Assembly: GCA_016220035.1 (NCBI GenBank) | Contig: JACRIO010000185.1 | Coordinates: forward strand, 1 to 33,234 | Direction of reading: 5' to 3' | Source: Planctomycetota bacterium | Lineage (GTDB): Bacteria; Planctomycetota; UBA1135; GCA-002686595 | Length of the DNA: 33,234 bases | Shown: one piece after another, positions 23,001 to 29,581 of the stretch | Layout of the letters: every line of letters starts with the position of its first letter | Position numbering within the stretch: position 1 is the stretch's first letter | Program-made: the position numbers and the translations under genes | Notes under the pieces: model-generated | What the model was told of the DNA's origin: nothing | Database searches by the model: none | Seen by the model: the letters and a program-made list of their open reading frames with translations, nothing else

Positions 23001-23942
23001 ATGGAGCAGCTCCACGAGCCCTGGTTGATCGCCGCCTGGCCCGGCATGGGCGCCGTCGCGCAACTCGCCGCGAGCTACCTCGCACAGAAGCTCGGCGCGA
23101 GCATCGTCGAGGACGTCGACCTGCGCACGCTCGTCGAGCCGCGCTCGGTGGACGTGCGCGCGGGCCTCGTGCAAGCGGCGCGCTCGACGCACGCTGCCTT
23201 CCACGCGTGGAAGAACCCGACGGGCGGGCGCGACCTCCTCTTCTACCTCGCGGCCGAGCAGCCGGAGCGCGAGCCGTGGACCTACTGCCGGCGCGTGATG
23301 GCGCTCGCGCGCGGGCTCGGCGCGGTGCGCGTGCTCACCTTCGCCGCGATGGGCACGCAGATCGAGCCGCGCGGGACGCCGCGCGTGTTCGCGGTCGCGA
23401 CGACGCCGAAGCTGCTCGAGGAGCTCGTCGAGCACGGCGCCGAGCCACTCGGCGAAGGGCAGATCAGCGGCTTGAACGGCCTGTTCCTCGCCGCCGCGGC
23501 CGCCGAGGAGGTCGAAGCGGCGTGCCTGCTCGGCGAATTCCCGTACTTCGCTGCCGCGGTCGCGAACCCGAAGGCCTCGTCGGCGGTGCTGCGCGTGTTC
23601 GAGCGCGTCACGGGCATCCCGATCGACCGCGCGGAGCTCGACGAGCACGTGGCGCCGGTCGAGGCGGCGCTCGACGAAGCGCTCGCGAAGCTGCACCGCG
23701 CGGCGGAAGCGCAGAGTGCGCCGCCGAAGCCCGCCGAAAGCGAAGAAGGCGAAGCGTGGAAGGAGGCGACGCCCGAGGACACCGGCCCGACCGCGGAGGA
23801 AGCCCGCCGCGTCGAGGCCCTGTTCGAGCGCGCTCGTCGCGACAAGAGCCAGGCGATCGCACTGAAGGCCGAGCTCGACCGTCTCGGCCTGTTCAAGCGC
23901 TACGAGGATCGGTTCCTCGATCTGTTCAAGCAGGGCGGGTGA
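23001..23942 (+). CDS. PAC2 family protein
   Basis: A 313-residue protein. It begins LIAAWPGMGAVAQLAASYL, matching the PAC2 family start (LI-x-G-x-PGMG-x-V-x-x-x-A-x-x-YL), with QISGLNGLFLAAAA and LLGEFPYFAAAVANPKASS further on, two standard PAC2 signatures. A low-complexity Glu/Ala/Pro segment (about 235-265) links to a helical tail ending KRYEDRFLDLFKQGG. Family knowledge: PAC2 proteins include eukaryotic proteasome assembly chaperones, but the bacterial members' role is unknown. No proteasome gene is in the window. An RBS (GGGAGGAC) lies 6 nt before the ATG. The start of 69 nt after the FBPA/P stop suggests co-transcription. Confidence 0.85.
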   Translation: MEQLHEPWLIAAWPGMGAVAQLAASYLAQKLGASIVEDVDLRTLVEPRSVDVRAGLVQAARSTHAAFHAWKNPTGGRDLLFYLAAEQPEREPWTYCRRVMALARGLGAVRVLTFAAMGTQIEPRGTPRVFAVATTPKLLEELVEHGAEPLGEGQISGLNGLFLAAAAAEEVEAACLLGEFPYFAAAVANPKASSAVLRVFERVTGIPIDRAELDEHVAPVEAALDEALAKLHRAAEAQSAPPKPAESEEGEAWKEATPEDTGPTAEEARRVEALFERARRDKSQAIALKAELDRLGLFKRYEDRFLDLFKQGG

Positions 23943-24167
23943 ACCGCGGAGTGCTCAGGAAAGGCGGTGGGAGCGTCGAGAAGGTCGCGCGTGGAAAGCG
24001 CCGGCTTCCGCGCATGCCCACGCTCCCCACTCATCCCGACCGGCAGGCCGAAGCCCACCTCCGCGACGCAACGCCGAGGGCTCCTCACGGTCCGCTGGCG
24101 CGGGGGGAGCCGGCACAACGGGTGGACGGACTCGGCGGGAGGTTTCTGTAGACTCCCGAGCCCACCC

Positions 24168-25889
24168 ATGTCCGCCACCAACTTCAAGACAGAGAACAAC
24201 ACGTTCCGCAAGCTGCTCGGCAACGGCTTGACCTATCGCGTGCCCCGCTTCCAGCGGGATTACAGTTGGACGGAGACGGAGTGGGAGGATCTGTGGCAGG
24301 ACCTGCTCGGGACGATGTCTCCCGGCGGCGAGGCGTCGCACTACATGGGCTACCTCGTGCTGCAGTCGACAGACGACAGGACGTTCGACGTGATCGACGG
24401 CCAGCAACGGCTCACGACGTTGAGCCTGATCGTCCTGGCAGCACTCAAGGGGCTACAGCGGCGCATCGATGCTGGCGTCGACGCGGAGCGGAACAAGCAA
24501 CGCATGGAGCAGCTTCGCCAGACCTATGTCGGCTACCTCGATCCCGTGACGCTGGTGCCGCGATCGAAGCTGACTCTGAACCGCAACAACGACCGCTACT
24601 ACCAGACATTCATCGTTCCCTTGGCGGCAAGGCTCCCGCAGCACAACGTCAAGGCGAGCGAGCGGACGCTGCGCAGCGCGTTCGAGTGGTTCGACAGGAA
24701 CGTCGAGGCATACGTCGCAGCGAGCAAGTCTCCGGACCCGGGCATGACGATCGCGCAGCTCGTCGATTCGATGAGCGACAAGCTGTTCTTCACGGTCATC
24801 ACGGTCTCCGACGAGCTCAACGCGTACAAGGTCTTCGAGACTCTCAACGCGCGAGGCGTCCGCCTGTCTGCGACGGACCTGCTCAAGAACTATCTGTTCT
24901 CCGTCCTGCATCGGTCAGACGAGCATGAGGTCGAACTCGCCGCCCTCGACGACCGGTGGGAGGGCATCGTCGGTCGCCTGGGAGCCGCGGATCTCCCCGA
25001 GTTCCTTCGGGTGCACTGGAACAGTCGCCATGCCTCCGCGCGACAATCGGAGCTGTTCCAGGTCATTCGCACGCGCGTCACCACGCGCCAACAGGTCTTC
25101 GACCTGCTTCGCGACATGGAGGCCGACGTCGACACCTATGTTGCGCTGACCCAACCCGAGACGCTCGGATGGTCGCCGACCTGGCGCGAGCACGTCGCCA
25201 CGCTGCGCATGTTCAGCGTACGCCAGCCATTCCCTCTGCTTCTCGCCGCGCGCCGCAATCTGGACGACGCGGAGTTCGAGAGGGTGCTTGCGGCCTGCGT
25301 CACGCTCTCGTTCCGCTACAACGTGATCGCGGGCCTGCACACGGCCGATCAGGAGCGCGCGTACCACTCGACCGCGGTCGGAATCGCTACCGGCAGGATT
25401 CGTGACGCACGGGGGACCTTGGACGCTCTGCGCGGCATCTATGTTTCCGACGACAACTTCCAAGCAGCGTTCGCCGACCGCGCGCTGCGTACGACAGCAG
25501 CACGCAACCGGAAGATCGTGCGATACGTCCTGAGCCGACTGGAACGCCACGTCGGCGGAGCGGCGCCCGATCTCGACGACCCGTCGGTCTCGGTCGAGCA
25601 CGTGCTGCCGGAACATCCGGGGCAGGGCTGGGAGAGCTTCGCTGGGGAGTTGCACGAAGCGCACGTCTACAGGCTCGGCAACATGACGCTGCTCGCCGCG
25701 TCGACGAATCGGGATGTCGGCAACGCCGACTTCGAAGCGAAGCGCGCGGTCTACGGAGCTAGCGCGGTGCAGTTGACCGCCAAGATCGCGGCCGAATTCA
25801 CGGAGTGGACTCCGGAGTCGATCGATCGAAGACAGAAGCAGCTCGCCCGGCTCGCGAAGGCGGAGTGGCGGATCGATCAGCTCTCCTGA
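24168..25889 (+). CDS. DUF262/DUF1524 (GmrSD-like) protein, possible type IV restriction or defence factor
   Basis: A 573-residue protein. The N-terminal DUF262 domain shows VPRFQRDYSW (25-34), VIDGQQRLTT (75-84; the DGQQR nucleotide-binding motif) and FETLNARGVRLSATDLLKNY (223-242). The C-terminal DUF1524 domain is of the HNH nuclease type: VSVEHVLPEHP (474-484, catalytic His), RLGNMTLL (502-509) and a following Asn. Both halves appear intact. Family knowledge: GmrS/GmrD cut glucosylated hydroxymethylcytosine phage DNA, and related single-chain proteins are known in defence islands. No other defence gene is nearby. The codon mix (more AGG, TCG, GCA and fewer CGCG runs) looks less extreme than its neighbours, hinting at transfer. 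The start is the ATG at 24168; flanking gaps of 225 and 148 nt hold no genes. Confidence 0.85.
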   Translation: MSATNFKTENNTFRKLLGNGLTYRVPRFQRDYSWTETEWEDLWQDLLGTMSPGGEASHYMGYLVLQSTDDRTFDVIDGQQRLTTLSLIVLAALKGLQRRIDAGVDAERNKQRMEQLRQTYVGYLDPVTLVPRSKLTLNRNNDRYYQTFIVPLAARLPQHNVKASERTLRSAFEWFDRNVEAYVAASKSPDPGMTIAQLVDSMSDKLFFTVITVSDELNAYKVFETLNARGVRLSATDLLKNYLFSVLHRSDEHEVELAALDDRWEGIVGRLGAADLPEFLRVHWNSRHASARQSELFQVIRTRVTTRQQVFDLLRDMEADVDTYVALTQPETLGWSPTWREHVATLRMFSVRQPFPLLLAARRNLDDAEFERVLAACVTLSFRYNVIAGLHTADQERAYHSTAVGIATGRIRDARGTLDALRGIYVSDDNFQAAFADRALRTTAARNRKIVRYVLSRLERHVGGAAPDLDDPSVSVEHVLPEHPGQGWESFAGELHEAHVYRLGNMTLLAASTNRDVGNADFEAKRAVYGASAVQLTAKIAAEFTEWTPESIDRRQKQLARLAKAEWRIDQLS

Positions 25890-26037
25890 TTCATCGCGAG
25901 GACGAAGCGCGGGTGCTTCAGGGCCTCACCGGTCGTCCCGCACCTGCGATTGCCACCTTCGAAATCGTCTCCGACACTGGAACCTCCCCTGGTCCCGGTG
26001 CCCATCGTCGGGCTCGAGACCGGTCCATCAATTCGGT

Positions 26038-27273
26038 TCAGGGCCGAGCGGTGGTCGCAGGGGAGCTCGCGGCCGCGAGGATCTCCGCCTCGGTCAGGAT
26101 GCGCGGCGTCTGCTTCGCGAGATCGAGCACCTTCTGCACGCGCTCGTCCGTCGGTGTGATGCCGCGCTTCTCGAGGAAGTACGTCACGTTCGACTTGCCG
26201 CTCATCGGACCGACCGTGATCACCTGCTCGAGGCCGACGAGATCCGCCGGCACGCCCGAATACACGCGGTTCGCGAGCCACGTGTCGCCCTTCTTGAAGG
26301 CCTTGATCACCGCGGCCGCGTGCACGCCCGTGCCGGTCTCGAACGCGTCCTTGCCGAACACGGGGTAGTTCGGCGGCAGCGGGACGCCCGTGATCGCGTG
26401 CGCGAGACGAACGTAGTCGCCGAGCTTCGAGAGGTCGTTCTGGACGAGCCCCATCAAGCGCAAGTTGACGAGCAGGAGGTCCATCTCCGCGTTGCCCGCG
26501 CGCTCTCCGAGGCCGAGCGCCGTCGCGTGTACGCGCGTGACGCCCGCTTCGATCGCCGCGAGCGCGTTGATCAGTCCGAGCCCGCGGTCGCGGTGCCCGT
26601 GCCAGTCGATGCCGACGTCGACGCCCGCATCGGCGACGACCTGCTTCACGAACGTGATCAGACGCTTCACCCCCGACGGCGTCGCGTGCCCGCAGGTGTC
26701 GCAGACGCAGATGCGCTTCGCGCCGGCCTCGATCGCGGTCGTGTAGAGCGCGCGGAGGTTCTCGGGGCTCGCGCGCGTCGTGTCCTCGGTCACGAACATG
26801 ACCGGCAGGCCGTTCTTCACGCCGAACTCGACTGCTTCGCGCGAGAGCTTGAGCATCGTGTCGAGCTCCCAGTTCTCCGCGTATTGGCGGATGGGGGAGC
26901 TGCCGATGAACGCGCACACCTCGACGGGCCGACCCGTGGCCTGCACGACGTCGACGACGGGCGCGATGTCGGTGACCAGGGTGCGGCACGCGACGTTGGG
27001 CGTGATCCGGAGCTTGCCCATCTCGCGGCAGAGCGTCGTGATGTGCTCGCGCGCGCGCGCACCGGCGCCGGGGAGGCCGACGTTCGCGGTGTGGATGCCG
27101 AGCTGGTCCATGAGGCGGACGAGTTCGATCTTCTGCGCGAGCTCCGGATCGTGCGCCGACGGGCTCTGCAGTCCGTCGCGCAGCGTCTCGTCGTCGAACT
27201 GGATCGGCTTCGCCGTCGTCTTCGGGTCGGCGTTCCAGTCGTGGATCAGGTCGTTCGGGCGCGTGTCGGTCAT
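26038..27273 (-). CDS. LeuA/homocitrate synthase-like (HMGL-type) acyl transferase
   Basis: A 411-residue TIM-barrel enzyme of the DRE-TIM family. Motifs: FDDETLRDGLQSP (the DxTLRDG metal and catalytic motif, residues 27-39), GIHTANVGLPGAGAR, DWHGHRDRGLGLINALAAIE (His-x-His metal ligands), HATALGLGERAGNAEMDLLL (G-x-GERAGN) and FETGTGVHAAAVIK. The start and domain order match isopropylmalate, citramalate and homocitrate synthases. It lacks the C-terminal LeuA allosteric dimer domain (full LeuA is over 500 residues), so it may be free of leucine feedback or belong to a homocitrate-like branch. The substrate cannot be set from sequence alone. The ATG at 27273 has no in-frame rival nearby. Confidence 0.82.
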   Translation of the reverse strand: MTDTRPNDLIHDWNADPKTTAKPIQFDDETLRDGLQSPSAHDPELAQKIELVRLMDQLGIHTANVGLPGAGARAREHITTLCREMGKLRITPNVACRTLVTDIAPVVDVVQATGRPVEVCAFIGSSPIRQYAENWELDTMLKLSREAVEFGVKNGLPVMFVTEDTTRASPENLRALYTTAIEAGAKRICVCDTCGHATPSGVKRLITFVKQVVADAGVDVGIDWHGHRDRGLGLINALAAIEAGVTRVHATALGLGERAGNAEMDLLLVNLRLMGLVQNDLSKLGDYVRLAHAITGVPLPPNYPVFGKDAFETGTGVHAAAVIKAFKKGDTWLANRVYSGVPADLVGLEQVITVGPMSGKSNVTYFLEKRGITPTDERVQKVLDLAKQTPRILTEAEILAAASSPATTARP

Positions 27274-27356
27274 GGAGAGGGTTCGCGGGCGTTCGAGGGG
27301 CCCGTTCGAGCCGCACATCCTACCGTCGAACCACGTGCGGACGGTTCGGGCGCCGC

Positions 27357-27890
27357 TCAGTCGGGCTTCACGGTCGCGATGGCTCCGGTCGCAACGCGCA
27401 CGAGCAGGAACGTGCCGCCGCCGAGGAAGACGAGGCTCAAGACGAGCGGAAGCCAGATCGGCTCGATGTCGCGCACCATCACGGCGTCGGTCGGGTCCGT
27501 GGGATCGACGAAGCACTTCGCGGCCGAGCCCGGGTTGTGGTTCGCGACGATGTCGCGCGCGCTCGAACCGCCGGAGGTCTCCCAGCCGGTGAGCGCGAAG
27601 TCGTTCGACGTGTACGTCGCGCCGGCGTACTCGTAGCGGAACGTGATCGCGGGCCGGTACTTCGTGTGGCCCTTGCGCGTGGAACTCCTGAGCTCGCTCG
27701 TGACGATCGTGCAGGGCACCTGCTCCCAGCTCCGCGCCGCGCGCTCGCGCAGGAGCGGGTAGACGACGCCGAGGACGAGCGCCGCGAGCCCGCCGAGCGC
27801 GAGCAGTGCCCCGAGGATCGCCGTGCCGACGGGACCGAGTGGGCGGCGCTTGCGCCGGGAGCCCAGCGTGATGGGAATCGGGAAGGCCAT
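27357..27890 (-). CDS. DUF3592-like membrane protein
   Basis: A 177-residue protein with a basic N-terminus (SRRKRRPLGPVG), one transmembrane helix at about 24-46 and a second near the end (about 148-170, WLPLVLSLVFLGGGTFLLV). Between them lies a beta-rich domain with SWEQVPCTIVTSELRS...YRPAITFRYEYAGATYTSNDF and the ending NPGSAAKCFVDPTDPTDAVM. That is the classic DUF3592 layout: W-x-x-V-x-x-x-I, Y-x-P-x-I-x-Y-x-Y and a NP-x3-V-x-YP-like strand. The function is unknown. It lies 83 nt upstream of the LeuA-like gene and on the same strand. Confidence 0.78.
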   Translation of the reverse strand: MAFPIPITLGSRRKRRPLGPVGTAILGALLALGGLAALVLGVVYPLLRERAARSWEQVPCTIVTSELRSSTRKGHTKYRPAITFRYEYAGATYTSNDFALTGWETSGGSSARDIVANHNPGSAAKCFVDPTDPTDAVMVRDIEPIWLPLVLSLVFLGGGTFLLVRVATGAIATVKPD

Positions 27891-28025
27891 GTCGGGGCGA
27901 GCCTACCGCTCGAAGGCGCGTCCCTTCACGTCTCGTCCGGCCTTCTCGTGCAGAAACGCGAGGCGGAGAGAAAAGCACACGCGGCGTGAGGACGCCGTGA
28001 AAGGGCCCTCGCGCCGCGCATTGGA

Positions 28026-28044
28026 TGGCGCACGAGGCGCGCCA
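28026..28044 (-). terminator. Weak hairpin after the thioredoxin-fold selenoprotein gene
   Basis: A 6-bp stem (TGGCGC / GCGCCA, loop ACGAGGC) lies 3 nt past the stop codon at 28048. No T-tract follows. Another 6-bp hairpin (CGGCGT/ACGCCG, 27982-27997) lies further downstream. Either could mark the transcript end; the evidence is weak. Confidence 0.22.
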
Positions 28045-28047
28045 CGA

Positions 28048-29034
28048 CTACTTGTTGAGCTCGACCTTCGAGAGCGCGACGAAGCGGTCGAAGCGCTGCG
28101 CGGCGTTGGTGCCGGCGTGCTTCTTCGCGAGGCCCTCCGCGCGCTTCGCGTTGCCCGGCTCGAAGGGCTTCTTCTTCGCGACGTCGCCCACGAAGAGGTC
28201 CCACGCCTTGTCCGCGTCGCGCTCCTTCTCGACGGCGGGTGCGGCGAGCTTGGCCTTCTGCTCGAGCACCTTGGGATTCAGATCGGCGCTGCCCTTGACG
28301 GCCTTGTCCAGCTTGTCCACGAGCGCGTCCGCCTCGGTGATGAAGCCGTTCTCGATGAGCCATCCCGCGCGCTTCACCTTGGACTCCGTGCGCGCGATGA
28401 AGTCGTTCTTGGCGCTCTTCGAGGCTTCGCTGGCGACCTTGTCGCACTCCGCGATCGCGGCGGCGATCTCGCCCTTGTTGAACGACGCCCACGCCTTCTC
28501 GAGCTCCTTCGGCGTGCCCGCGGGCGCCTGCTTCGCCTTCTTGATCTCGGCGACGATCGCCTCCTCGAGCTTCTTGCCCATGTTGCCGGGGTGGCCCTGC
28601 ATGAGCACGCTGCCGTCGTTCCCGATGAGCGCGGTCTCGGGGAGCCCGTTGCCCGTCGTCGAGATGGGGCGCTCGATGGTCCACATGGCACCGTTGCCCA
28701 TCCACTTCATCTTCCAGACGAACGCTTCCCAGACGTCCTTCGGAGTGTTCTGGCACTCGACGAAGATGACCTGGAGGTCGTCGCCATACGTTTCCTGGAG
28801 CTTCACGGAGGCCGGCACGGACCCCCCAATGCAGCCCCCTCAGTTCTTGCCCCAGAACTCGATGAGCACCGGGTGGCCGCGGAGCTCGGAGAAGCTCTTC
28901 ACGCCGAACGAGTTGAGCGGAGCTTCGTGGAAGGAGTACTCGACCGCGGCCGGCGCCGAGACGGTGGAGCCCGAAGTGAGCCACGCACCGCCGACGAGGG
29001 CGAGCGCGGCCAGCGAGAACAGGGGGAGCTTCAT
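28048..29034 (-). CDS. Exported thioredoxin-fold protein with an in-frame TGA (probable selenoprotein)
   Basis: One reading frame of 329 codons is broken only by a TGA at 28842-28840. Reading through gives a 328-residue protein: signal peptide (about 1-27, LFSLAALALVGGAWL...TVSA), then VLIEFWGKN-U-GGC-IGGSVP, where U is residue 65 and C68 completes a UxxC motif that takes the place of thioredoxin CxxC (compare FWATWCGPC). The cis-Pro region GLPETALIGNDGSVLMQGHP follows, then a helical Lys/Ala/Glu-rich C-terminal half. The TGA is followed by a bSECIS-like hairpin. The RBS is GAGAGG before the ATG at 29034. Alternatives are a sequencing error or a recent nonsense mutation; the codon use and conservation on both sides of the TGA argue against a decayed gene. 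The two halves would otherwise be called as a 64-residue protein and a 256-residue orphan. Confidence 0.82.
28813..28833 (-). promoter_or_regulatory. bSECIS-like stem-loop downstream of the in-frame TGA
   Basis: On the minus strand, counting from the base after TGA, bases 14-20 (GGGGGUC) pair with bases 27-33 (GGCCUCC) as 7 pairs including two G.U, around the 6-nt loop CGUGCC. The loop begins 20 nt after the UGA and has G as its second base, in line with the bacterial SECIS rule (apical loop about 16-37 nt after UGA with a G among the first two loop bases). The stem forces GGG codons where this genome otherwise prefers GGC. Confidence 0.6.
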
Positions 29035-29041
29035 GGGGAGA

Positions 29042-29495
29042 CCTCTCTAGTAAGGAGGGGAGTTCGGGCAGCGACCGTACCGCGCCGGGGCGGATCGCAC
29101 AACCCGGCACGGGTTCGCGGGGGGGCGGAGTGGGCCTGGACACGGAGGCTTTCGGAAGGAACGAGGCGCGGACCAATGCGACGAAGGGAGGCCCTGCGTA
29201 CCGGTGCGCGAGGCGCGAGCGACGGCCAAGGGTGAGTTCCCCGCGCGCTGCGTGCGCGATCGCTCGCGGAGTGAGCGATTCGCGCGAGACGTCGCGCGAG
29301 CGAGTGCTGCGAGTCGCGCTCGCTCTGGATTGGCGACATCAGCGGAGCGAAGTGTCCAAAGTAACGGGGGCGTCCAAAGCAGTTCGAGAAAGTCGAAGAA
29401 CGATCGCAACGGTTCGCGCGTCGAGGTATAGGAGAACGCGTCGAGCGGAACAGGACGCTCGACGCTTCCTTTCCGACTGGCATCGAGGAGATCTC
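29042..29495. other. Long non-coding gap between the selenoprotein gene and RHS gene
   Basis: A 454-nt divergent gap with no convincing gene. It holds two GC-rich hairpins: ATCGCTC/GAGCGAT (29259-29279, 7 bp, 7-nt loop) and GCGAGCG/CGCTCGC (29296-29323, 7 bp). The rightmost 100 nt are less GC-rich and likely hold the RHS promoter, but I could not single out a clear -35/-10 pair. Confidence 0.4.
29074..29102 (-). promoter_or_regulatory. Possible promoter of the selenoprotein gene
   Basis: On the minus strand TTGTGC (29102-29097) and TACGGT (29079-29074) are spaced by 17 nt. Each is a partial match to the sigma-70 elements (about 3/6). The start of transcription would be about 30-35 nt upstream of the ATG. 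This is a weak candidate. Confidence 0.28.
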
Positions 29496-29498
29496 ATG
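29485..29498 (+). promoter_or_regulatory. Ribosome binding site and ATG ahead of the 7-bp repeat tract
   Basis: GAGGAG at 29485-29490 lies 5 nt before the ATG at 29496. This is the only good start signal ahead of the RHS coding region. The frame it opens closes at a TGA (29601-29603) after 35 codons, because the number of 7-bp units downstream puts it out of frame with RHS. Confidence 0.65.
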
Positions 29499-29537
29499 CA
29501 GCGCTCCGTCCCGGCGTTGGCGTTTCAGGTTTCGGTT

Positions 29538-29579
29538 CGCACGTCGCACGTCGCACGTCGCACGTCGCACGTCGCACGT
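29538..29579 (+). repeat. Heptanucleotide tandem repeat, 6 x CGCACGT
   Basis: Six perfect, uninterrupted copies of CGCACGT (42 bp). It lies inside the reading frame that starts at 29496 and directly before the RHS signal-peptide region. Seven is not a multiple of three, so each unit gained or lost shifts the frame. The ATG frame and the RHS frame differ by one base; seven (or four, or ten) units would join them. Confidence 0.95.
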
Positions 29580-29581
29580 CT

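Noticed and set aside
28840-29034. Pseudogene or nonsense mutation as the reading of the TGA in the thioredoxin-fold gene
   Set aside because: The frame is clean for 256 codons after the TGA, the stop replaces exactly the active-site Cys position, and a hairpin of the right type and distance follows. A random mutation would rarely hit that spot. It remains the main alternative until reads and genome-wide Sec genes are checked.
29538-29579. CRISPR array
   Set aside because: The 7-bp units are directly adjacent, without spacers, and too short for CRISPR repeats.
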